Below, in pieces: positions 1-8,332 of a DNA stretch of 42,399 nt. A model generated the notes under the pieces. The model searched no databases. It worked only from the letters and a program-made list of their open reading frames with translations, and was not told the origin of the DNA. Source of the stretch: Asterionellopsis glacialis (Eukaryota; Bacillariophyta; Plagiogrammaphyceae; Rhaphoneidales; Asterionellopsidaceae); the NCBI GenBank assembly GCA_014885115.2, contig WKLE02000574.1, forward strand, positions 1 through 42,399, read 5' to 3'. Position numbers and translations under genes: made by a program. The stretch's first letter is position 1; each line of letters opens with the position of its first letter.

Positions 1-220
1 CCATTTCCAGTTGATCGTCGTTCTGATCATCACTACTATTGTTGCTCTCTCCTTTACCATGCCTAATCTTACGCCTGGGTTTTATTTTATCATATTTACC
101 ATCTTCTACTTCAGAATGGTATGGCGATGGTGCTTTACGTTTCCTCTGAGACCGTGGCCGTCCTGAAATGAGTTGCGATGGTTGTGACTGCTGGTCAATT
201 TCTTCTTCGGTGTCCGACAT
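1..220 (-). CDS. Partial hypothetical protein at left edge
   Basis: An open frame starts with ATG at 220 and runs without a stop off the left end of the window, giving at least 73 residues. It opens MSDTEEEIDQQSQPSQ and continues with a very basic stretch (RPRSQRKRKAPSP, then KPRRKIRHGKG) and an acidic Asn/Asp/Gln stretch. The alternation of acidic and Lys/Arg-rich blocks resembles disordered tails of nuclear proteins, and the KRK clusters could act as nuclear localisation signals, but this is inference. No domain is visible in the part present. The start is supported by the lack of an earlier in-frame ATG nearby and by protein-like composition. Confidence 0.5.
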   Translation of the reverse strand, partial: MSDTEEEIDQQSQPSQLISGRPRSQRKRKAPSPYHSEVEDGKYDKIKPRRKIRHGKGESNNSSDDQNDDQLEM

Positions 221-371
221 GACAAAGAATTTGATTGACTTCGATAGGAAGTACAAACCAGGAGGGTTCCGTGCTTATGAATGTTCGTTTCCTCCTTCTC
301 CTTTTGATATCTTTTACGAAACAAAAAAATACAAGCTCTTGCAAACTATCGTGTGTGTACTTGACAACAAA

Positions 372-525
372 TAATAGCGCTCCCAAATCCCAATATTATC
401 AATTATCAACCCGTGTAAGGTAATCAAAATACAAATTTACTTTAGGAAATCAATCAAACCCCAGCAGGTGTAACGACGTTGTATGTTCCCACCGTCAAGA
501 TGCCCCCCTGTCCTTGTTTTTGTTT
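372..525. repeat. Left copy of a diverged direct repeat
   Basis: Blocks in this stretch recur in the same order and orientation at 7418-7632: GCTCCCAA.TCCCAATATTATCA, then ACAAATTTACTT.(A)GGAAATCAATCAAACC-like sequence, then a G/C-rich block ending in CCCCC.GTCC. The right copy contains about 60 extra bases. The two copies flank the whole transposon-rich region. Confidence 0.6.
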
Positions 526-649
526 GTTGCACGAACCATAATACTATTTCTATTCCTAAATTGTAGCATGGGGGAATTCACTCTGGGGGGGGGGCATCCG
601 ATCTTTCCGGGCTCCCGATTTACGAATTTTTGAACAATCGGACGCAAGC

Positions 650-1374
650 AAGACCTCGGAGGCAATAAAAAAATAGATTTCATTTTTTTATTTTTTGGCA
701 CGATTCGTACACGATTTTTTTTCTTTGTTGTCTCCCGACGATGAGCCTCGTTGCCGCCGGTCAATAACTCCACCCAGTGAGTTTCCTGGAGTGCAAGCCC
801 TTCTTCCCTTGTTTCATATTCTAACGGAACGTGTTGCCTTGTTTCAAGCAAATCAACAGTATCTGCACAGTACATATTCGATTTGTGTTCTAAACTTCAC
901 CGGATCCTCTGTGTCGTATGTAATTCCATTCTCTTCATCCTCTGTCACTTGATCGTGGAGTCTTGCACAATCCACGAGTATAGCTGTTTCAAGTTACAAT
1001 GAATGGTCGGGATCAATTATGCTCTGAATACTGAGAGTAGTTGGGTTGATATTTTTTGGGATATAATGGTGGCATTGATTTTTGGTCACCTACCCGAGTT
1101 TTCGTACTGATTCCGGACAACGCCGTCAGTATTGTCAGAAGATGGCGGTACATACCACTTTGACATGTATAGTTTGACTTGTTGTTCCATAGGCGGGAAT
1201 CTATCCTTACGCATTCCAGAAGGTGGCAATTTCCGGAAACCCATAGCAACACCGTCATTGTCAATTTTGGATGTTTCACCAAGAAATCCCTCGGAGAAGA
1301 AATAGCACCACCTCGTAAACAGCCTCAGCACACAGCAAGAGCATGATTGCTGAACCAAATCGTCTCCTTCCCAT
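650..1374 (-). pseudogene. Probable decayed gene with signal-anchor start
   Basis: On the minus strand an ATG at 1374 opens MGRRRFGSAIMLLLCAEAV, which looks like a signal peptide or signal anchor, but the frame stops after about 32 codons. A second frame (about 1320 to 1086) carries protein-like sequence, including the segments FRKLPPSGMRKDRFPPMEQQ and KLYMSKWYVPPSSDNTDG, and ends at a good donor-like GTAGGT. Downstream, about 980-860 reads VTEDEENGITYDTEDPVKF in one frame, and about 875-690 reads ETRQHVPLEYETREEGLALQ in another. Frames change without introns long enough to explain them, so a frameshifted, decaying gene is the best reading. A multi-exon gene with sequencing errors remains possible. 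I do not recognise the family. Confidence 0.35.
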
Positions 1375-1717
1375 GATTGTCTTGATTATGATTCACTCTG
1401 TTTCCGCCTGTTGCGGGTATTATGTTCGAACTAAATAAGTAATGCTGGTGTCTGTCGTGGATAAGGAAATGTAAAAAGAAAAGTGAAAATGGTCATGTAA
1501 AGCAAAACAAATTGATATTACATGCTTTTCGGTTGGAACACAGGAAACAAATCACAAAAAAAAAGGAGAAAACATTTCTGGCAAGTGTTTGGTTACTCAA
1601 AGTTCTACTAGTGGTAATTTTACATCCATTTTTCTCTCCCGACATGGGTTATGAAGCCCGAACTTTCGTATACTGAAATCGCTAAATTCACGGATGTTCT
1701 CCTTACCAGCCATCGGC
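1375..1717. other. Intergenic, nothing recognised
   Basis: AT-rich spacer between the decayed gene and the 3' end of the six-cysteine membrane-protein gene. It has an A-rich run near 1555-1570 and no ORF, repeat or RNA signature that I can support. Confidence 0.5.
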
Positions 1718-2196
1718 TTAAGGGTCGCCATAGGGACAAAAGCCGTAGTGGGTGCCCGGGCCATAGCAAGACATACCCCTATAACCAGCATTTGTGCAGC
1801 ATTTGAGACCAGGATCACACTGGTTGTCTCCATCGCAAGCATAATATAGGGGAATCCCAAGCTGGTCAGGGTTTGAGACAGAACTAGGCCTAGTCATACC
1901 GGTGGAGAAACGAGAAGCTGCAAGAGCTAACACGGCAAGCACACCAACAAGTGTCAACGCGGTTGCAGTGACCTTCTTGAAACGGCAGGTAACAGAGATA
2001 TCCTCTCCGTCTGCGTCTGCCTTGGCGCTGATCAAGGCAGTGGAATCGGCTGCCTCAACATCCGCGCCCGAAACTTGAGTATCTGTCACAAGATATAAGG
2101 TAGAGTAAAACGTAATGTGAATGATCAAATGCACGATATAAAGCAACTACTTCTTTCTTGTAGTGGTGACGCACCTATGCTGTCATACTTGGTCAT
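1718..2196 (-). CDS. Small membrane protein with knottin-like six-Cys domain (2 exons)
   Basis: Exon 1 (2196-2175) is only 22 nt and encodes MTKYDSI plus one base. An intron from 2174 to 2083 (GTGCGT...ACAG, 92 bp) joins it in frame to exon 2 (2082-1718), giving 128 residues. The N-terminal half is acidic and probably cytosolic. A single hydrophobic segment lies at about residues 47-63, flanked by RFKK on its N side, which suggests type II topology with the C-terminus in the lumen or outside the cell. The C-terminal 40 residues carry cysteines at 90, 96, 102, 103, 113 and 123, i.e. C-x5-C-x5-CC-x9-C-x9-C, the order seen in inhibitor-cystine-knot folds. No function can be assigned. The uninterrupted frame alone would start at 2146, but the spliced start gives a better N-terminus without the odd hydrophobic leader that comes from reading the intron. 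Confidence 0.7.
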
Positions 2197-2344
2197 CTTT
2201 TTGACGTCCCTTGTTTTTTTTGTGTTAAAAAAAAATAAGATGGCAACTGTTTAATTTTTTATGAGACACTGGTTTGGAACAGGCATAGGCAACATATCTT
2301 TGGATCTTCATCTTTTATTATACCATGTAGGACCCTGTGTGGCA

Positions 2345-3013
2345 CCGTAGGAAACATTCCAAAGTACCTTATATCTTTGTATCTTTGTATCTTTGTATCT
2401 TTGTTTTCGAAAGAGCAACAATATTCTGTAAAAGATACAAAGATCTTCGTGCGTACTTCGAAAAACAATAAGAAGTTGTATATTTTTTAATCTTCATCTG
2501 CTTCTATATACTATGTATGTGGTACCGTAGAAACTACGACCTATGCCAAAGTACAGGTACCTTATATCTTTGTCTCTTTGTTTTCGAAAGAACAATATTC
2601 TGTAAAAGATACAAGAATATTCGTGCATTCTTCGAAAAACAAAAAGAATTTGGATCTACTTTGAATCTTCATCTTATATATATATACTATGTATGTGGTA
2701 CCGTAGAAACTAGGGGTGCCTGGGAGATCAGTTTCCACAGATCTGGACATTAGAGATTTTGAGTCACTATCGCATAAATAGGTCCTAGAGGACCTATGCC
2801 AAAGTACAGGTACCTTATATCTTTGTCTCTTTGTTTTCGAAAGAACAATATTATTCTGTAAAAGATACAAAGATATTTAGCCCCCATTGAAATTTTGCAC
2901 CCTATGCCAAAGTAGAGGTACCTTATATCTTTGTCTCTTTGTTTTCGAAAGAACAATATTATTCTGTAAAAGATACAAACAGGTATTTAGCCCCCATTGA
3001 AATTTTGCACCCT
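2345..3013. repeat. Four imperfect tandem copies of a ~100-bp unit
   Basis: Copies begin near 2345, 2540, 2796 and 2901. The shared core is CCTTATATCTTTGT(CTC)TTTG, then TTTTCGAAAGA.CAATATT, then ATTCTGTAAAAGATACAAAG. The last two copies also share the tail TAGCCCCCATTGAAATTTTG. The first copy contains an internal expansion of ATCTTTGT units. Spacer segments between copies 1-2 and 2-3 share GTATGTGGTACCGTAGAAAC. No coding potential beyond chance ORFs. Confidence 0.8.
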
Positions 3014-3640
3014 ATTCCTACATTGTAGACTTTGTAGTATTATACCGGTATTTAATAGATTCGGAAGACAAACCTTCATAATATATCTCGTAATCTCTAG
3101 AGTCCTCTAGAGGTCCTACCGTAGAGAGGGCGTCTCTCTCTAGTAGAGATGGGTTTTTGTTTCAGGCGCTGTGTCATGAACAAAAAAAACCCCTAAGAAC
3201 CTTAAAACACGAAAAAAACCGGGTGGAATAAAGGATGAGACCCCAACAGGCCTTTTTTAGGCTTTGGCCACGATTAAAAACCCTACAGGTTTTGGTACAG
3301 AACATTGTTTCATGGCCAACCGGCTTTTTATCCTTTTTTATCCAATCAAATTGCTCTTTTTGTCGTGCTGCAGAACATTCCCTCCAACACACATCATGTG
3401 AGAGTGCAACGGAAAACACCAACACAAAAATTTCTCAATGCGCCAAACTCATGGCGTACCTTCACAAGACCAGTCGTGATGTGCAAATACATCCAGCACC
3501 ACATCATACTCATCAATCAACCTTTAAAAACATTGAAATATTTGATTGTCTATTACTACAATTGACAACTGGTACTATCGACGACCCATTTGATCAATAA
3601 TGACAAACAATAAAACATACAATCAACAAACACAAACAAG
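3014..3640. other. Intergenic, left border of transposon region
   Basis: Contains short palindromic words (CTCTAGAG, TCTCTAGTAGAGA) near 3100-3150 and A/T-rich sequence. Short ORFs here have no protein-like features. The outer terminus of the transposase element may lie in this stretch, but I could not find its inverted repeat. Confidence 0.4.
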
Positions 3641-3641
3641 C

Positions 3642-3824
3642 ATGGTATTTGCCAGCACATCATTGTTTTCCCAGCTGTTTTTGCTTGTTCTTTCTCCTCT
3701 ACTGTTTATTGTTGCTGGAGCCAACAACAACAATCAACAGGATGCCATGTCAGCTGGTAACATGGCTTTCATCATTGCCAGTCTGTTGATTGCCATCTTG
3801 CCCAGTTCTTTATCACCATTTTGA
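3642..3824 (+). CDS. Short hydrophobic ORF upstream of transposase remnant
   Basis: From the internal ATG at 3642 (in a frame open from 3600) this ORF encodes about 60 residues with two strongly hydrophobic segments (around LFSQLFLLVLSPLLFIVAG and MAFIIASLLIAILP) separated by an Asn/Gln-rich linker. It sits just upstream of, and on the same strand as, the DDE transposase remnant. It could be the decayed N-terminal part of that element or a chance ORF. No family recognised. Confidence 0.25.
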   Translation: MVFASTSLFSQLFLLVLSPLLFIVAGANNNNQQDAMSAGNMAFIIASLLIAILPSSLSPF

Positions 3825-3886
3825 ACACAACAGCAACTGCAGCAGCAACACCCAACACTAACTCATACTCTTGTAAACATACCAAA

Positions 3887-5429
3887 TTTATTTTGGATGA
3901 TTGGTCTGTATTACTTCCCTTGGATATACTGGATGCCCAAGACAAGTTTCTGGCATAAGAGAAAATTAGTCCATACGTTGATCAGAGAGTTTGGATATTT
4001 ATGAAGAACAGGAAAAAAAGACAGGTCTCTTACAAGAATGGAAAAATAACAGTGGCTATTTGTCTTTCTATAGCCCTTCAATATTTTGCTGGTGGGTCCC
4101 AGTATGATATAATGGTTGTAGACAGGGTCTCATAAAAAGAAGTTTTTTGTTCAGTATGGAAAATTGTGGACGAGGTTAACAAATGCCCCAACTTAAAAAT
4201 TGAGTTTCCTTGAGATTACCAGGATCAACTAAAGATTGCAGCTGGATTCAGAAGAAAAAGTCAGGCAGATTTTATGCAACGTGTCAGCTGTATTGATGGC
4301 CTTCTTATGTGGACAGAAAAACCATCAGATGACTGGTGATTGAAAATTATCTAATTGTGGAGCCCCAAGAAATTTTACTGTGGGGTAGTTCCAGCACTAG
4401 GTGGGATGGAAGTAACATTTCTGTCCATCTCCCCTACATAGCTTCTACATGGTTGTACAGGTATATCTGATTGTCACAAGATTTGATTTTTTTGTCTTCT
4501 GTGCACGTGTAATATTGTGGTGAATCAGCAATAACAAAAAAAATGTTTAAATGCTACAATTGACCAACACAAACACAAAAACCCACCTGATGCATCAAAC
4601 GTACCTATGTTGGAACCACCATGTCAAAGAATAACAAAAAATGGTGACCTGGAAGCCAAAATATACTTACTTGTTGTTTTGCTGGCAAATCCACTTTTTT
4701 TTAGATTTGCACAAAATGGCCAAATTTAATCAACAATCTTCTATTTCAGAGGCTGTCATAGTTCCATCTGACTAAATTGATGATGGTGGTTCTAACTGTA
4801 TCATCATTGTTAGTATTAAAAAGGTTTATTATTGTGTTTTTTGGTGATTTATCACCATTGTTGATGTAACAAAAAATAATTTCAGACTTGTTGCATGCAT
4901 AACTCAAAAAATATACAATGTCATGGGTCTGGACAGCCACCAATGCATACACAAATGGAAGATGTATGCATTAGACACATCAGATTTTGCTTTGAGAACC
5001 TTTATTAGCCTTTATGTGTGCAACAAGTCTGACAAAAGAATCAATCAGAGTTGAAAGAGAGCATGATTGATGAGATGAAATTTGTACTGATTTTCTACAG
5101 AAGCTGATACGTAGTAAGAGGTACCTGAAATTTGTTACTTTTTTGCCTATAGGTCCCACCTAGGACTGAAACTACCCTGTGGTAGAAAGCACAAGTTTGG
5201 GTTAAATATGCAGGGTATCTCTGATGCAGACAGGATATTTTTGGATGTAGCTATCATGCACCCAGGTACAACATCAGACTTTCTTGCTTTAGTTCTTCTT
5301 TGATTAAACATCGGCTTGAACAGGAAGGATTTTTACACCTGCATTTTATGTCTTTTTGGAGACAATGGATATATAAATACAAAATATATGTGTACTCCAT
5401 ACAAGAACATTAAGGAGAATTCAAATGGA
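3887..5429 (+). pseudogene. Harbinger/DDE_4-type transposase pseudogene, interrupted
   Basis: The reading frame from 3887 contains several in-frame stops but is unmistakably protein-like: DDWSVLLPLDILDAQDKF, then ITVAICLSIALQYFAGGSQY, VFCSVWKIVDEVN and CIDGLLMWTEKPSDDW, ending in KFYCG at 4383. The frame resumes at 5177 with CGRKHKFGLNMQG, then MHPGTTSDFLALV, LCLFGDNGYINTKYMCTPYK, and ends near 5429. These match the order of the DDE superfamily endonuclease (PF13359, Harbinger/PIF-like): first catalytic Asp in the IDG motif, second in TSDF, then the GDNGY motif. The region holding the third acidic residue (usually near a VE-AFG motif) is missing, so the gene is truncated as well as stop-ridden and split by the element at 4384-5176. 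It cannot encode an active enzyme. Confidence 0.8.
4384..5176. mobile_element. Inverted-repeat element inserted in the transposase gene (793 bp)
   Basis: The ends are inverted repeats: GGTAGTTCCAGCACTAGGTG at the left, and at the right (read on the minus strand) GGTAGTTTCAGTCCTAGGTG, about 20 of the first 23 positions matching. The element is flanked on both sides by CTGTGG (4378-4383 and 5177-5182), a perfect 6-bp target duplication. Removing the element plus one duplication copy rejoins the transposase frame as FYCGRKHK. It has no ORF of note, so it is non-autonomous (MITE-like). Its interior (about 4590-4960) is shared with the element at 6283-7325 in opposite orientation. A 10-bp perfect inverted repeat AATGCATACA...TGTATGCATT lies near 4943-4973. 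Confidence 0.85.
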
Positions 5430-5586
5430 TTGTTCATTCTACTAATCCAAAAAATGGCATGTGTCATTTCTCCTAAAGTGATGCTGTGTTATTATTTACT
5501 GGTTTTTCTTCTGTGTTATTATTTACTGGTTCTTCTTCTTCATTAACCACAGAATATTGTCTTTTGTTATTTTGTTTTTTCTGCAG

Positions 5587-5943
5587 TCAATCATAATTCA
5601 TTTGCTCTCCAATCTCCTTGTGCTTTTTAATTTTGTTCCTTAAATCATTCAATTGACTTTCCAATGCTTCTGGCAGTGGAACAACTGTACCACTAGAATC
5701 AGTACCAGTAACAATACCATCAGAATCAGTAGCACCACCAGTATTAGCACTACCACTTGTATCATTGCTAGTGCAGGATGATGTGGCAGTACTGTTCCCA
5801 CCTGGAACATTGAGGACTATCCCTGCAGCTGCTGGACAGGGTGTTGTATTGTTTGTTGAAGGGGTAGTATTGGTAGGAATTGATGGGGTAGTAGAAGCAG
5901 GTGGTCCATTGTCATCATTGGTGTCAGTGTCTGTGTCACTCAT
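5587..5943 (-). CDS. Thr/Ser/Asn-rich ORF, possible transposon ORF
   Basis: 118 residues from an ATG at 5943: an acidic start (MSDTDTDTNDDNG), a long Thr/Ser/Pro/Asn low-complexity middle, then a charged C-terminus (LNDLRNKIKKHKEIGEQM) that could form a short coiled coil. It lies convergent to the transposase remnant and between the two inverted-repeat elements, so it may be the second ORF of the same transposon; Harbinger-type elements often carry one. Low complexity makes coding status uncertain. Confidence 0.35.
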   Translation of the reverse strand: MSDTDTDTNDDNGPPASTTPSIPTNTTPSTNNTTPCPAAAGIVLNVPGGNSTATSSCTSNDTSGSANTGGATDSDGIVTGTDSSGTVVPLPEALESQLNDLRNKIKKHKEIGEQMNYD

Positions 5944-6485
5944 AAGTGGGTTGTCATTTTCTCTAGAAGGAAAGAATCAGAGGTTTTTGTTCTTGTTTGT
6001 TGGACAGATATTCAGAGTCATTGTCTGAGATGGAGAATTACCAGTGGGCTGCAACAACTTTATACTTTTCTCATGGGAGAGACTCTCTTTGAAACCTGTC
6101 AAAACAGCTCTGATGAACGGGCTTGTGTAAGTACTTCCTGCAATTTCCTGTCCATTTTTCATTCATGATGGTTTGTCATTGTCATGGCGATTGCAGTGTT
6201 CATGTTGAGAAGCCTGGTGAAGAGGTGGATTAACAAGGTCATCATCCTCATCACCCAGTACATCATCATTATGATTGTCCCTGAGTTGTTCCAGGATTAG
6301 GTGAGACAGAATGACTAAAAAGTAGCATGGTCTGTACATCAAATTTTGTATGGTATGAACTGCCCACACCAATAACACACAATAACACACATTGCAACAC
6401 ACACAAAATATCTGTAAACCATGATTCAATTGTGCAGAAGTTCTGCAAGCAAATTGACGCAACAATCAACTCGAAAAGGGAATCA

Positions 6486-6533
6486 AAGGTGCCTAATGAA
6501 TACAGAAAAGTTTCTGTATGCATTAGGCACCTT
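6486..6533. repeat. Near-perfect 23-bp palindromic hairpin
   Basis: The left arm 6486-6508 (AAGGTGCCTAATGAATACAG...) and right arm 6511-6533 pair with one mismatch across a 2-base gap (AG). Such a tight palindrome should extrude or fold readily. A related but weaker inverted repeat is present at the corresponding place in the 4384 element. Confidence 0.9.
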
Positions 6534-6569
6534 CAAATTTGCATGACTCAATTTTTTAGTGAGGTATGC

Positions 6570-7035
6570 GTGCAGAACTTCTGCACCCACTTTTTGGCAC
6601 AATGACAATGGTGATAAATCACCAAAAAACACAACAATAAAACTTTTTAATACTAACAATGATGATATTGTTAGAATTGCCATCATTGGTTTAGTCAGAT
6701 GGAATGATAAGAGTCTCTGAAATGGAAGATTGTTGATTAAATTTGGCCATTTTGTGCAATCATGAAAAAAGTGGCCTTGCCAGCAAGCAAACCAACAATT
6801 ATGTGCAGAACTTCTGCACCCATATTTTGTCACATTGACAATGGTGATAAATCACCAAAAAACACAACAATAAAACTTTTTAATACTAACAATGATGATA
6901 CCTTTTGAACCATCATCATTGATTTAGTCAGATGGAATGATAACAGCCTTTGAAATGGAAGAGTGTTGATTAAATTTGGCCGTTTTGTGTGATGGTGAAA
7001 AAAGTGGCTTTGCCAGCAAGCAAAACAACAATTAA
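6570..7035. repeat. 233-bp tandem duplication inside the element
   Basis: Unit 1 starts at 6570 and unit 2 at 6803. Each begins with the palindrome GTGCAGAACTTCTGCAC, followed by GACAATGGTGATAAATCACC and a long, about 85-90 percent identical body ending near CCAGCAAGCAAA.CAACAATT. A third occurrence of the palindrome core (GTGCAGAAGTTCTGCAA) is at about 6434. Confidence 0.85.
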
Positions 7036-7417
7036 CCATATTTTGGCCCCCAGGTCACCATTTTTTGTTATTCTTTGCCATGGCAGTTCTGACAGATGTA
7101 CTATATATGTATTAGGTGGGTTGTTATGTTTGTTTTGGTTAATTATGGTGTAAAAACATTTTTTTTTTGTCATTGTCAATTCACCATGATATTACATGTG
7201 AATGCAAGACAAGAAAACATTGAATCTTACAACAATCAGACATACCTTTACAATCATGTAAAAGCTACATAGGGGAGATGGACAGAAATTGTTACCGTCC
7301 ATCTCACCTCATCCTGGAACAACTCCCCTGTACATTATGAGCTCTTCTACCTCATTGCTGATCTTGGTCATTTCAACAGCAGTTAAAAAATAATAAAGTA
7401 CTTACAGTACTGTAATG

Positions 7418-7632
7418 CTCCCAAGTCCCAATATTATCACCCCAAACAAAATAGGGATAGTATTATCGGTAATTTGGAGATTTAGTTAAGGTTCTTTTCT
7501 GTCCGTACGTTGGGGGGACAACTCTGACGAAATAAACAAATTTACTTACGAAATCAATCAAACCCGGTACCCATGCTTTCTCCCGTCAACGTCGTACATT
7601 TCTCACTTGGAGACGCCCCCCGTCCTGATTCT
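7418..7632. repeat. Right copy of the diverged direct repeat
   Basis: Same-orientation partner of 372-525. Shared blocks are GCTCCCAAGTCCCAATATTA, ACAAATTTACTTACGAAATC with AATCAAACCC after it, and a terminal CGTC/GTACATTT...GCCCCCCGTCC block. It contains an extra segment (about 7450-7525) not present on the left. Confidence 0.6.
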
Positions 7633-8332
7633 GATAGGAAGGTTATAACGGTAAAGTTGATACCGTAAGATATCTTCATCATGCCGTTAAAGAACGGTTG
7701 TCGAAATATTGTCTAATCCCATTTAAATGTGGGATTAGACGATAATATTTATATAATACAATACCTTGTATTAAAAATAACTGGTACAGTATATAAGAGT
7801 CATCGAAAGGCGGTGCTCTATCCGCCTACTGCATCTCTTTTTATATCTAATTTTCATTCTACGTAATGGTATGTTGGTGTGACTTCAATCAAATATGTCA
7901 GGTATAGACAAAAATCAATATATTTTTATAAAATTCAATACATACCAGGTACATGTTGATTAGTATCAGCAGGTACTGGAAAACGTAAGAGAACACAGTA
8001 CCTGGTAGATGAAAAGTCTTTATGAATTACAATAAAGAATGTCTACAGCATATCATATTGGAAAGTTCTATTTATATGAAGCTGTTGAATGCAACGGTCA
8101 GCCAATACATCCTCAACGGAAGCTTTTGTTAAATGTGAAAACACATCGATTTTAATAATATTATAACTAATTACGATACAAGAACGCCTGCAAAACCTGG
8201 TGATATTCTCTGTCAGATCAGATTATTTTCCGCAGAACAAGAAAAGAATCATCACATGCACTCACATAAAGAATACCAGGTATAACATTACAACCGTCAC
8301 ACATCAAGCAATACGTATATTTGAATTTCACA
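7633..8332. other. AT-rich intergenic DNA with one hairpin
   Basis: Holds an 11-bp perfect hairpin (7711-7721 pairing with 7730-7740, GTCTAATCCCA, 8-base loop) with AATATT-like sequence extending on both sides. Otherwise no gene is visible. The 3' part is presumably the promoter and 5' UTR of the gene starting at 8333. Confidence 0.5.

Larger units (their letters stand above)
6283..7325. mobile_element. Second copy of the inverted-repeat element family
   Basis: The left end reads GAGTTGTTCCAGGATTAGGT from 6283. The right end, read on the minus strand from 7325, is GAGTTGTTCCAGGATGAGGT. CCCT abuts both ends, a possible short target duplication. The right half is an inverted copy of the left half of the 4384 element: both contain TTTCTGTCCATCTCCCCTA next to the end, a run reading TTTTTGGTGATTTATCACCA in the 4384 orientation, and AAATTTAATCAACAATCTTC. 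It is longer than the first copy because it carries an internal 233-bp tandem duplication. No protein-coding capacity seen. Confidence 0.75.

Noticed and set aside
3235..3600. 121-codon ORF before the transposase remnant
   Set aside because: Mixed composition without domains; overlaps other ORFs in different frames, and no ATG context favours it.
7808..7845. tRNA-like D-arm string (minus strand, TAGGCGGATAGAGCACCGCC)
   Set aside because: It resembles part of a tRNA D-loop, but no acceptor stem, paired anticodon stem or T-arm can be drawn around it. At most a relic or chance.
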